Positions 13,288 to 23,215 of a stretch of 64,000 nucleotides of DNA are shown piece by piece. Source of the DNA: Margaritifera margaritifera (Eukaryota > Mollusca > Bivalvia > Unionida > Margaritiferidae); assembly GCA_029931535.1 (NCBI GenBank), contig JAQPZY010001561.1:3070001-3134000 (forward strand), read 5' to 3'. Position numbers and translations under genes: made by a program. How positions within the stretch are numbered: the first letter of the stretch is position 1; each line of letters opens with the position of its first letter. Under the pieces are notes generated by a model. It searched no databases. It was not told the origin of the DNA and saw only the letters and a list, made by a program, of their open reading frames with translations.

Positions 13288-13375
13288 ATGCCGACTGTGA
13301 ATCAACTAAGGCACTTCGCGCAACAGCGTGGAATACGAATACCAAGCCATATGTGAAAAGCTGACATACTTGCGT
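13288..13375 (+). pseudogene. SAP-like motif, start of the polymerase region
   Basis: An ATG at 13,288 opens a stretch reading MPTVNQLRHFAQQRGI, and after one in-frame stop the frame reads KADIL. This fits the SAP helix-turn-helix DNA-binding pattern (T-V-x-x-L-(K/R)-x-x-(L/A)-x-x-R-G-(I/L)...K-A-(D/E)-L). Proteins carrying this type of PolB in invertebrate genomes often have such a motif near the N-terminus (from memory of the family). Stops follow within 10 codons. Confidence 0.55.
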
Positions 13376-13729
13376 AACTGAACCACAACGGCAACAACCG
13401 GTTACACCGGCAACATCAGCTTATGTTTATGAACAAGAAGATCCCGAGTTTGAGTAAGGACAATTAAGTAGAATACCGTGCAATTATAAAAAAAAATCAT
13501 TTGCGCCAAGCAAAGACATAAAGACATTATAAAACTGTTATCGAATATACGCTCGGAAATCGTATCGACGTTACAACGCTATGATACCTCAAGTATTAAA
13601 GCAGATATTCTTGTCCACACGCATTTGACTACGCCGCTTAATCGCCAGTCATCAGACATGATGGATTTTAAACCACAACGATGTAAGTTCATTTTGGTCC
13701 ACTTATAAACACAAACCGTAACGACGCCA

Positions 13730-14753
13730 GGATATCAATGAAGCAATCGATGAAGGTACTGAAAATATTCTCCACACGTAGCAAAATTGAACCAACACCG
13801 GTTCGGGATGGACTCTTGACAGTTGTACGGAAGTTCAACTGCATATTTCCACAAACATGCCATTTCGCGAATCGAATTATATGCCAAAACCAGACAGCCG
13901 CGGTCTGTAAGAAATGTAAAAAACAATGACAATGAATGTTTCAAATGGGGGCTCACGTCCTCGAGGCATCCCGGGCGTGACAATTCTGATCAAGCGCGAC
14001 AGTACGAACACTATCTGAACGAACTAAGTTTTGGTGACATTAAATTTCTGGTGCAGGTTAGTAAGGTGATACTCAAAAAGTAGAACTTAACCCCAGTATC
14101 CCCGTTAACGTCTTCGCTTGGGACAAAAGCTTTTATCCGCTTGCGCTATCCCCACATGTGCAAAACAAATATTGGCATGGATGGACCGAGATTAATCTGC
14201 TGTTGATAAGCGGCATGACAAGTTCAGAGTAAATTTCTCATTACGTATGGATAAAGAATCTTTCCCGATTGCTTAAGCGACACAGCAAGCGCACGGGTAA
14301 AATGTTTCCATGCAAACGTTGCCTGAATTTACTAGCTCCCATTGGGGGCTTGGCGAGCATTACTTTTACTGTGGTGGAGTCCGTGAAAAACCTCAGCGTT
14401 CAATTATGCCAGAACCAGGCAAAAACATTTTACCGCGGTGCAGCACAAGATGAAAGTATCGTAAATCACTTATGTGTACTTTGAATGTTCCAGTGACCGC
14501 TCCTGAGGTTATAACAAATAAAATACAAGTTGCAGAACAAATCCCATGCGGGTATTGCTACATTGTTGTGTGATACGATGGGAAATCTGAGCCACCAATG
14601 TTATATCGTCGCCAGAACTCCATTGAGGTTTTTCTTAAATCTCTTGAGGTTACAGTGAAATGGATCCGCAAACAGCTCTACTCGCCTGAAGACATGAATA
14701 TGACCCGTGATGATATTAATGAGTTTTCCAAGAGAACACTTGTTAATGCGTGA
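13730..14753 (+). pseudogene. Family-B DNA polymerase (protein-primed), N-terminal half only
   Basis: In its functional form this enzyme copies a linear viral or transposon genome from a protein primer. Family blocks appear in the right order with frame changes between them: GSGWT at 13,800; a block with VKNNDNECFKWG near 13,905-13,945; YEHYLNELSF near 14,004; VNVFAWDK near 14,104; HYVWIKNLSRLL near 14,240-14,275; a zinc-finger pair starting CKRC at about 14,310; IMPEPGKNI near 14,404; then YFEC where the ExoI signature (D-F-E) is expected, so the Asp is replaced; CGYCYIVV near 14,548; and a helical block from 14,577 ending at the TGA at 14,751-14,753. The HxC block that normally follows and the whole polymerase palm (including DTD) are missing, and the next gene starts about 30 bp later. 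At least four frameshifts and three stops are visible. Confidence 0.8.
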
Positions 14754-14782
14754 ACTTGTTGAAGACATCGATGATTTATACA

Positions 14783-15640
14783 ACACCGATGATGGGTTTT
14801 GAGGCAATTCTCCGCGAAATCAACGCTGCGTTGCAGCGTGTTGTTGCAAACACAACCCAGAGCGTTACCTCGATGATCACGATCTCGTCAACAAAACCAG
14901 AATTCGATGTAACTTTCTCTACACCAATCAAAGCAGGAGAATCACGTACACTCGGGATCGCATTGGCGTCGTTGCGAGTTTACTACAGTTGGCCTAATAC
15001 CCCTGGTGGGCCTATTAACCGATCACGGCCGTTTGGTGGTCTTTCCGCAAACAACTCATTTGTGTTTTCGATGGATGATGGCGGAACATGACAACAAGTT
15101 GAACTTTCTGCGGGCGCGTACGACATGGAATCGATCAATGAAGATTCGAGGGAGGATTTTATTGGTTACCGGCAAAGACTCCACAATTTTCATGCGTGAA
15201 CACGAGCTCACATTCAGGTCTGTCATCTCGATTAAATCTGCACCGTACGCGTTTCATATTGCACTGTCGTCAATAATATCAATTTTATATTTGACTTAAA
15301 CATTCCCGGCGACAAACGAATCTTACGCGTGGGATACCATATCGCGAGTGGCATTGTTAATATTTCCTCAAACTGTGACGCCATCAGTGGCAGTTATGAA
15401 AGTGGAGCTCGCTCAAGCCTAGCTTCTCAATGTTATATACTGTTTGGTTTTTCCCTGACTGTGGAACCGGGTGATTTGATATCAATTATTCCGCGTCACC
15501 GGTGTATCTTCCACGCCACAATCCTCGATTGGCACATATCCGTTTTACCCTTGTGGACCAGGACTGACACGTGCTGGACCTGCGCGGTGAGACCTTGACA
15601 ATACAACTGTACATTAGAGATCGACCTGACATTTAAATAT
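14783..15640 (+). pseudogene. Structural-type protein of the virus-like element
   Basis: An ATG at 14,783 (or 14,750) opens about 100 codons that end at a stop at 15,091. They include FSTPIKAGESRTLGIALASL, then VYYSWPN, and end SMDDGGT. Later frames continue the gene with a G-A-Y-D block near 15,115, a long open block at 15,329-15,500 ending PGDLISIIPRH, and a tail with LVDQD and LRGETLTIQLYI near 15,555-15,620. The Y-S-W-P-N start and the DQD...RGET ending belong to a protein family I recall from virus-like elements in hydra, arthropod and mollusc genomes. I cannot name its fold; a penton-, fibre- or minor-capsid-type role is a guess. It lies directly downstream of the truncated polymerase. 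Confidence 0.58.
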
Positions 15641-15659
15641 ATTGACAATCGTACGTGGA

Positions 15660-16075
15660 CTTGTGATACCAGTGCGTGTAAAGGCGAGAAAACCCGTTTA
15701 CGCGACATATTATGGAACTGATCTTGGTGATGTCGTTCGGGCTTGTTCACAGGCGCACCGAAGGTACTTGCGGCCCTGACCACAGGCGCTGCACCTATTA
15801 CTAAACAAGTTGCAACGCGAGTCGTTGATAGCATCAAAAATGTTGATGCGGATCAGTTAATAAATCTTGGATTGCAAGCGGTTCAATATATTCGATATCG
15901 ACTACGACGATTAGTGACTCAAGCACCGCGGGTAGAACCAAAACCAATTTCACTTCCTCGACAGAAACAATGCCAGCCCAGGTTGGTAAAATCATCAATG
16001 AAGCCGATCAACAACGTATTGCTGAATCAGTGATTGCAAATCTGACAATGGGTAGCGGATTACGGTTGTAGACGG
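15660..16075 (+). pseudogene. Small virion-associated-type protein relic
   Basis: Two frames together form a short gene. Around 15,690-15,735 one reads KPVYATYYGTDLGDVV. From 15,743 another frame is open for 96 codons, starting MFTGAPKVLAALTTGA with helical, Arg-rich sequence further on. After a frameshift near 15,975 the text continues to a G-S-G-L motif near 16,055 and a basic tail (TGRGRKSR). Small basic proteins with Gly-Leu and Arg/Lys tails between capsid genes are common in adeno-like viruses, but I do not recognise this one specifically. Confidence 0.42.
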
Positions 16076-16179
16076 GACGTGGACGGAAAAGTCGTCTCAC
16101 AAAAAGGTATTAGACGAAACCGATAATATATAAGTAAATACGATGGTAAAATTCAAAGATACATAATATACCGCGTTTA

Positions 16180-16560
16180 TATGGATGCGCCTGTGTTGGT
16201 AGATCAGAGCAAAAAAGATTTTCAGTATTGTTGTACCCGGCTAGGGACGCTAATGACCCCAAAAAATAGAATTGTAAGTGCATGACACATCTAGGTTTTT
16301 TCTGCCGTATGAGGCCTTCTTGGAAATCAAGGGAAAACTGGTACAGACCGACAATGCTAATTATCCTGCCAATGCCCAAGTTGGAGTTGTCAACAATGGT
16401 ATCATGGTGTTGTTCAACAACGCAAAATATTCCATCGATGGAAAGGAAATCGAAACAATTCTCGACAACGTTGATATTGTAACGACGTTAAACCGCCCGA
16501 CGACGCGGAGCCTATGTGAATTTGAGAAGGTTTGCCACCAAAGCGGATTTGACTGAGTTT
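16180..16560 (+). pseudogene. Double-jelly-roll capsid-like fragment
   Basis: A short frame beginning MDAPVLVDQSKKDFQ at about 16,180 leads, after stops, to an open frame at 16,278-16,556 that reads FFLPYEAFLEIKGKLV, then VNNGIMVLFNNAKYSIDG and KEIETI. The pattern F-L-P-x-x-A-(F/Y)-L-x-I-K-G-x-L-V, then N-N-x-x-M-x-L-F, then Y-x-(I/L)-x-G-x-E-(I/M)-E, is what I recall from the start of large capsid-like proteins of invertebrate virus-like elements. Only about 110 residues of a protein normally 400-600 long remain, so most of the gene is deleted. Confidence 0.55.
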
Positions 16561-17231
16561 AGCTAACGTTGACCCGGGCGAGCTTGTTGTTTTCCAAGAC
16601 CAAACTGAAAAGCTTAAAACGTCTAACTTGGACATTCCAAATATCGTTTTAAAAGCGGATTTGCCTGAGTTTATCAGCTGGGGTGACATCAACCCGGGCG
16701 AGCTTGTGATTTTTCATCAACGATGTTGTTTTGAAGCTGCGAGGCGCTGTCGTGCAAAACCTGGCCGTGATAAGTGAAAATAGGGCAATCAGAGACTCTT
16801 TTACGTCGACTGAGTTTATCAAAGACTATGTTGATGATGCTGCTGTTACAACGAAACAATACGTGGATGAACAAATCGCAGATTTGTCTTTGCAACCACG
16901 CGTAGTATAGTTCTGGAACAAAATTATAGGAATAATAATCAGCAAAGAAAAGGAAGAAACTCACTTCTCAACCTTAGTAAATGTTCGACTTGTTTTCGGT
17001 TCTATTACAAATGGGTTTGATAGACCTAAACGTCACATCTTAAAAGTGCGCCAGTCCGTATCATACTTGCTTATCATAACTGGAAATAAAGTTGGAAAAT
17101 GGAGTAGCATGGGAATGTTAATAAATGATCAGCAGCATATTGGTCTTTGCGACCCGGACTTTGCTATCACATTTTACACATATACAATATCAACATCACT
17201 AGTCGTCGGAGATGAAATTCAGTTTGAATGA
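16561..17231 (+). pseudogene. Fibre-like protein relic
   Basis: Two near-repeats occur in the reading frames: PEFI...GDINPGELVIF near 16,666-16,712, and an earlier VDPGELVVF near 16,570. After a frame change comes a heptad-like stretch with SENRAIRDSF and YVDDAAVTTKQYVDEQIADL (16,775-16,890), which resembles the trimeric shaft of viral or phage tail fibres. A stop at 16,907 and a frame change lead to a last block (17,046-17,231) ending VVGDEIQFE. This looks like a shaft-plus-head fibre gene, but no head family is recognised. Confidence 0.42.
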
Positions 17232-17308
17232 CTCAACGTTTATCCGGACGGATATTTAACCGTCTTTGGCGTTTGTGTTTAAGGTTTGTTTATCGTTACA
17301 TATAAGTG

Positions 17309-17906
17309 ATGGATTCTGACCGCGGTGATGAGGTTGCGGAATTTACCGACGGAGTGATTGATGACCTAACAAAGGATGCTAACATCGATAATAATTTGTT
17401 CCACTTGTCAACGAATATCTGCTTCGGAATGGCCCTCGTATACAATCAAATGTAATATACGCGAGGGTAAGATAGAAATTGACCGCTGGGACCACTCTAA
17501 TGTACAATTACCAAATCGAGGCCAGCTTGGAGTCATAGCATTAGCACGTAGAAATGCCCGAATGTTGGCCGCATCACCAGGTGTAAAAAGATCCAGGGAT
17601 TGTTTCCACAACGAAGAACTGGGATTCACCGGTAAGACCACCTCGGTTGCATTCCCAGTTAATTATGTTGCACCAACATTGACTCAACTGAGAAGAGAAA
17701 GATCTCGACTGCTATTTAACAAGGACGCACTTATCCGTGTAACGGTTCTTGGGCGAAGACGAGTACAATCGTTTCAGATATCAACCAAGGGTTTAATCAA
17801 TATGGTTGTATATGAACGTAGTGCCCAGCTTCAGGAACGCACAATTGCAGGAGATTTAAGTATTCCACACGAAGATATTTTCTATGATTGTATGGCAGTT
17901 GTATAA
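17309..17906 (+). pseudogene. Unknown element gene with the longest open frame in the cassette
   Basis: An ATG at 17,309 (MDSDRGDEVAEFTDG) opens an acidic start that runs about 30 codons before a frameshift near 17,400. In the next frame a 160-codon block is open to the TAA at 17,904-17,906. It is basic and mixed alpha/beta in character, with RRNARMLAASPGVKRSRD near 17,555 and GRRRVQSFQISTKGL near 17,755. No family is recognised. It has fewer lesions than its neighbours and a normal-looking stop. The next gene begins 9 bp downstream, which fits a compact viral gene order. Confidence 0.45.
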
Positions 17907-17914
17907 GAAATACA

Positions 17915-18363
17915 ATGGACCCTCAAACATACCGGCGTGAAAAAATAATCGAAGCGGAACTGCAACTGCGAGATGAAATTGTTAAGAGAACCGCGCTGCT
18001 CAAAGAATACAAACGCGTGTGTGGTCGTTGATGGTAGTTGTGGGTTTGCCGCGGCAGCAACTGTTGGTCTGGGTTTTGATGAATCACAGCCACGACAAGT
18101 ATTATAGGTGGACCAGTCAGAATTGTTGTTAGAGCCATATTAATCGTAACCAGTGTCGCATGCGGTGCTAGCAAAATAATTTCGATACGGCTGCATTCGC
18201 GAATACGTATCTATTCAGAACTTCTCGCAGCAGCACAAAGTAGTCTTAATAAGATTAATAAATTATATTTGATTGCTATCGAAGATAAAATCATGAGTTC
18301 GAGACCATGTTGACGGAAATGGAAAATAACAGGCAACTCCGCGAATACGCAACCGCGCACTGA
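17915..18363 (+). pseudogene. Membrane protein relic of the virus-like element
   Basis: The ATG at 17,915 starts a charged helix (MDPQTYRREKIIEAELQLRD) of about 38 codons before a frameshift and stop. The sequence then resumes in other frames with a Gly/Ala-rich start (VDGSCGFAAAATVGLGF), hydrophobic stretches GGPVRIVVRAILIVTSVACG and a following K-I-I-S-x-R-L, then a soluble helix LAAAQSSLNKINKL. The layout (N-terminal coiled coil, two hydrophobic segments with GGP between, then K-F-I-S-x-R-L and a helical tail) is that of a family I recall from invertebrate virus-like elements. Its function is not known to me. Confidence 0.5.
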
Positions 18364-18400
18364 ATTTGCAGACAGTAAAAGTCAAGTAACTGTTTGTATA

Positions 18401-18679
18401 ACAGCCCCCTTACACGCGTGTACATGTGTGATTTTATCTCTAAACCCGACCGCGCATGTGCTTATAAGTGACAATCGCGATACAAATACTAACAGCCATA
18501 GAGGTTGGTATAAAAGGCGCTGACGGATGCCAGTAAAAAAAAAATCCAAAATATACAAACTGCCTCTACTCCTCCACTCACTTTTTACAATAATCCATTT
18601 GTAATTGAGGATGTAGGACCATGAGACACTTTTTGTGATAGCCGTCATCTGGATGTGTAAATTGAAATCAACCGACGAT
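18401..18679. other. Unassigned DNA between the virus-like element and the MITE
   Basis: No gene or repeat is seen. The 3' limit of the virus-like element is not sharp and no terminal inverted repeat was found. Confidence 0.4.
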
Positions 18680-18889
18680 TACCGTCTGTACTCGCGTATA
18701 ACCCAATACCAACTGCAAACTGCATAAACCCAGTTCTGCCGTAACATAATGCGCAGGCAGATCTGGGTCTATGCAGTTTGTAAGGACTAATCAGTAGAAC
18801 AAACAACATAGACCCTGATCTGATGGCACATTATGCAGGGTCTATGTTGCTTGCATTTGGACACTAGTTATACCCGAGTATATACGGTA
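18680..18889. mobile_element. MITE copy 2
   Basis: It runs from taccgtctgtactcgcgtat to tacccgagtatatacggta. The right end is the inverse of the left over about 20 bp with mismatches. The inside matches the copy at 9,410, including aaggactaatcagtagaac and the paired gacccag / ctgggtc and gaccctg / cagggtc arms. The second hairpin has lost about 10 bp of its right arm. Confidence 0.82.
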
Positions 18890-18998
18890 GCCCTAAATGA
18901 GCTGCGTCAGATTACAATAACTGCCATCGCTATCTTGAAACTGATGGATATACATGATTGATATTGCTACCATTGTTCGGCTCCTCCAATTCCCCCAA

Positions 18999-19042
18999 CA
19001 CACACACACACACACACAAACACACAAACACACACACACATA
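18999..19042. repeat. (CA)n microsatellite
   Basis: CA run with two CAAA interruptions. Confidence 0.93.
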
Positions 19043-19915
19043 GATAACGGCACTCACACATATGCAAAAGATACTTTCAATAGCGGCTGGGTGTTTTTTG
19101 TGTGTGTTTTTGACTTGACATGGCATGACTTGCTAACAACTCTTCATTGTATTTATCTTTCGTTATTTTATACTGCATTCATGCGTGCTTATACAAGGTT
19201 GCAAGTTTACAAATAATACAAAAACAATACAAACTTTTTTTCTGTATGAAATATTTAATTTTTCTTTCCTACAAAATGCGATCATTAAATTATCGCTCGA
19301 CTTCCAATGAACGTATTGTTTCACTTAGCGAATTATTTTTTTTTTTTTCCAATAGCAGAATCCTTACATGCACAGTGATATGTCGTAATAAGAGAAAACG
19401 CGTGCAGCCATCTATATTACATGAAAATGTTCTTTAGGTATCAACATTGGTCATTTAATCTTTCCATCTTTGCTATTAACATTATCGTTATTATTGACAT
19501 AAAATGAAGTTTTCATGTTCTGGTATTGTTCATGTTCCACATCAATAGTTTTATCATAGATTAAGAGTGTAAATTCAACATTAGATTCCTGTTGGAGAAC
19601 ATAAAGACTGAAATTAATTTGCAATGTGACTTTATAAAGGCTTTTTTTACTAATGCAATGTTATACTGTATTTCAATATCTTGGTATTGACATATTCTGA
19701 AATGTCATGTTGGCTGACAGAATATGTCCAGAAATCTCAATGTTGCCATTTTAGATATTGCTTAATCTTATCAGAAGTGACATTTGGACGCATGTGTGAC
19801 GTACTAAAATAACGTACGAACCCCAAATAGCAGGAAACGTTTGTCTCTGAAAAATTAAACCCGGTGATATACCATCCACAAAAATTTGATTCTTTTCCCA
19901 GTCTGATCATTGTGA

Positions 19916-19975
<60 letters not shown>

Positions 19976-20750
19976 TAGTATAAAGATTCCATTGTGACTT
20001 TCCGATAATGTAATGTAGCATCAGCGATATCGTAATAGATTGGTATGTTAGAAGTAGCTATACTAATGACACATATACATGTATATACAGTATACTTCGG
20101 CTATTACGAACTTCTGCGGGCCTTCAAAATCAGTTCGTATTAGTTATAAGATCATATTAAAGGAGACCAGAAGTGAAGGCAAAAATAAACGATATTTCAG
20201 TTTTGATGTATTATAGATACATACATATATAGGTAGATCGATAGATAGAGATATCATTTATCGCAGTTTCACACTGATAACGAACTGTGGAAAACTAATT
20301 AGGTTGTTGTTGCTTTTTTTTTTTAACTAGCCTAAGCGCTTTTAACTTTCGCTCTGTCTTTGTCAAAGGCAATTACAAAACAGAGACAAACAATAAACAC
20401 AAAAGAAAACGTTGAATTTAGAAAACTGTATATGACTATGGATCTACTATTTCAAATTTGTGGATATTGCACCATATTGGTCAGAACTCTGAAGATAAAA
20501 CGGCAACCTAATTGGTAACGTGATGTAGCTGTAGATTATATCCCGGATAATTCATGGCTTCTTTATTAACAATAGCAATAATAATAATAATAAAAACAAC
20601 AACAACAACAAGTACAAAAAGTAGTAATTATAGGTAAGTGAATGAATCATGAACTAAATTAATAAATTATTTAATTGAAAAATATGGGCTCTAAACAGAT
20701 AATAATTTTATTTATTTTATTTGCATGTGGGTGCCCGTTTTGAGTCTTCA
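19043..20750. other. Unassigned AT-rich DNA with microsatellites
   Basis: It contains (TA)n at 19,919-19,972, a short ATAC/GATA patch near 20,215-20,250 and an (AAT)n(AAC)n patch at 20,578-20,612. No gene is recognised. Confidence 0.5.
19919..19972. repeat. (TA)n microsatellite
   Basis: Pure TA run of about 54 bp. Confidence 0.96.
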
Positions 20751-20754
20751 TTAT

Positions 20755-21560
20755 TTAAGTCTCTAAGTTTCAGTGTTCTTAGGCGGTGTATCCAGTAATA
20801 TTCCTTTTCTTTCTTGGCTTCGGATCTCTGGTTGTGGGCAATTGCAGTTATTATAATGTCCCTGAAAGTAATGCCAGGGGAAGAGAAGTATTCTTAGACT
20901 GGCTTTCTGTCCAACTTCTCTGTTATCCAATCAGATCTGCGAAGATTGATCCTTTTGTGCAGTTTTTCGGTTTATTCGACAGGCTGAGTGACGAAAATCG
21001 TACATATAATGAAATAAATTACATTCTATGTTTTGCATGTTTTGTTTGGACTATGTATGTTGAATTGTTCGCTCGTCGCTGTGCTTGAGAATGTGTTTGT
21101 CTCTATCATATGTTGACATGTTTTGTACCTTTTATCACCACAGGTCTCCGATGTGCCAGTATGTTCTTGACTTGTGATTGCCATTAACTTAGCTCGGACT
21201 AGGAAGTCTCTCAGGCTTTTTGGTCTGCGGTAGGCTACTACTGGTTTGTTCAGGAGGATTAACTTTAGTATGTCACACGATTCATCATTGGACTGGATGA
21301 TTTGACCAACTTTTGGATTGTATGGATTAAATGTCAAGATAAATGGTATCCTATCAACTTTTTCCTGTTCTCTGTATTTTAAGACGTCATTGCGTTTTTG
21401 TTGTCTTCGTCATAAGGTTTTTGTTGTCTTCGTTATAAGGTTTTTGTTGTCTTCGTCATAAGGTTTTTGTTGTCTTCGTCATAAGATTTCTTGTTGTCTT
21501 CGTCATAAGTTTTTTGTCGCGGCCTCGGTAAATGTTCAGACAAGTCCTCAGACCTATTTT
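20755..21560 (-). pseudogene. Penelope-like retroelement relic (RT C-terminus plus GIY-YIG region)
   Basis: Read on the - strand, an open frame from 21,367 to 21,026 gives IPFILTFNPYNPKVGQII, VVAYRRPKSLRDFLVRAKL and a Cys-His cluster (CGDKRYKTCQHMI). After a frameshift at about 21,025 it continues with NVIYFI, TEKLHKRINL, HRSDW-like and FSSPGITF blocks, then YYWIHRLRTL near 20,790. This order (connector, zinc knuckle, then a GIY-YIG-type nuclease in which N-V-I-Y-L-I-x-C normally precedes Y-V-G-E-T) is that of Penelope-like elements and related RT-GIY-YIG elements. The upstream part (21,513-21,560, EDLSEHLPRPRQKTYDEDN) is separated by a 23-bp array. The RT core is absent and the YVGET motif is degraded. 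Confidence 0.65.
21386..21512. repeat. 23-bp tandem array inside the Penelope-like relic
   Basis: Five to six copies of gtttttgttgtcttcgtcat + aag. On the - strand the unit contains TATGACGAAGACAACAA (YDEDN), the same residues as in the flanking coding sequence at 21,500-21,515. The element's frame resumes at about 21,385 with NDVLKYREQEKVDR. Confidence 0.85.
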
Positions 21561-21714
21561 GAATGTTTCATTGTTGGAACAAATTCTTTTTATTCTTACT
21601 GCCGGGCTGTACAGGATGTTCCGAATTCAATGCAATGGATGACAGCTGGATGGGAGAATATACTGGTAACCACAATGACTTCTTAAAATATAGAAAAAAG
21701 AAAAAGTTGATAAT

Positions 21715-21814
<100 letters not shown>

Positions 21815-21920
21815 TTGTTTAATGATGATTAAGCAACAAAAAACTCATACTTTCGTAGCTGTTTTCTTCAAAGAGAGCACGATAAGTAGCTGACAATTAA
21901 CGAAGGATATTACATTTAGT

Positions 21921-22235
21921 GCACATTGAAAGCCGACTGTTAATACCGTCAATATATTTCTCACACGGAAATAAGTCTCAAAGCCGACTGTTAATACCGT
22001 CAATATATTTCTCACACGGAAATAAGTCTCAAAGCCGACTGTTAATACCGTCAATATATTTCTCACACGGAAATAAGTCTCAAAGCCGACTGTTAATACC
22101 GTCAATATATTTCTCACACGGAAATAAGTCTCAAAGCCGACTGTTAATACCGTCAATATATTTCTCACACGGAAATAAGTCTCAAAGCCGACTGTTAATA
22201 CCGTCAATATATTTCTCACACGGAAATAAGTCTCA
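21921..22235. repeat. 51-bp minisatellite, six near-identical copies
   Basis: Six 51-bp units (gccgactgttaataccgtca ... cggaaataagtctc) with essentially no divergence, so this is a young array. Because 51 is a multiple of 3, both strands are open through it (17-residue repeats). I regard those ORFs as artefacts. Confidence 0.95.
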
Positions 22236-22715
22236 AGCAGATTTGACCTTTTGATAGGAAGTTGTCATCACGTTCATTGTTCGCATTAAAAAATGTTCAA
22301 AATCATTGAAAATGGGATAAAGGCTGTCGAATAGTGTTTGTATTACGCAAAAGTATATCTTAGTTGTGTTCATATCAAGTGGAGTTGTTTTTACATTATT
22401 CAGATAACAGTTTGCAAGTGTGTTAAATAATAAACGGACATTCACATTATCAATGATCTTATTAAATGGAACATAATGTGTATTCCATACGTATATAATA
22501 TAATCAATTTAGCTCACATCTAAGAAGTTAAGGACAGATAATGTATTACCCTTGGCGTTGTTGTCGGCCACCACACATATAAAAGCATCTACATACGCAC
22601 ACCATCACTGTATCTCGACCTTTCTTTATTCCTAAGTCATAGCGAACAGTCTGGAGTGTGTTTCATAGCACCTACTCCCCACTCCTGCCTTCTTCAGGAA
22701 GGGGGCTAACTTGAT
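22236..22715. other. Unassigned AT-rich DNA
   Basis: Nothing recognised. Confidence 0.5.
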
Positions 22716-22717
22716 AC

Positions 22718-23215
22718 ATTCTTGTACATTAGTTGTACATTCTTGTGCATTAGTTATACATTCATGTACATTAGTTGTAAGTTATTGTACATTATTTGTA
22801 CATTCTTGTACATTAGTTGTACAATCATGTACATAAGTTGTACAATAGTTGTACATTCATTTGCATTAGTTATACATTCATGTGCATTAGTTGTACATTC
22901 TTGTACATTAGTTGTACATGCATGTATATTAATTGTACATTTATGTACATTAGTTGTACATTCTTGTGCATTAGTTGTAAATTGGTTGTGCATTAGTTGT
23001 ACATTCTTGTACATTAGTTGTACATTCATGTTCATTAGTTGTACATTCTTGTACATTAGTTGTACATTCTTGTGCATTAGTTGTACATTGGTTGTACATT
23101 AGTTGTACATTCTTGTACATTAGTTGTACATTCATGTACATTAGTTGTACATTCTTGTACATTAGTTGTACATTCATGTACATTAGTTGTACATTATTGT
23201 ACATTAGTTGTACCT
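22718..23215. repeat. 21-bp minisatellite
   Basis: Unit ttgtacattagttgtacatt + c, with tgcatt, tatt and ggttg variants. It is built from the half-unit ttgtacatt and is self-complementary in places (tgtaca). Confidence 0.94.

Larger units (their letters stand above)
12600..18400 (+). mobile_element. Degraded endogenous Polinton/adintovirus-like DNA virus element
   Basis: A block of 5.8 kb differs from its surroundings: it is richer in GC, lacks tandem repeats and carries a same-strand series of gene relics nearly end to end. In order these are a zinc-ribbon-like fragment, a SAP-like motif, the N-terminal half of a protein-primed family-B DNA polymerase, a structural protein with a YLP...DQD...RGET ending, a small protein with a G-x-G-L motif, a double-jelly-roll-capsid-like fragment, a fibre-like fragment, an unknown ORF and a membrane protein. 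Polinton/Maverick elements and adintoviruses carry a protein-primed PolB together with capsid genes, which is the basis for the name. I see no integrase, packaging ATPase, protease or terminal inverted repeats, so the class is an inference and the element is probably internally deleted. Most genes carry several frameshifts or stops. Confidence 0.72.

Noticed and set aside
21921..22235. CRISPR or repeat-protein gene from six identical 51-bp units
   Set aside because: There is no repeat/spacer structure, and both strands are open only because the period is a multiple of three.
22722..23204. ORFs of 77-126 codons on both strands
   Set aside because: 21-bp array; open by composition only.
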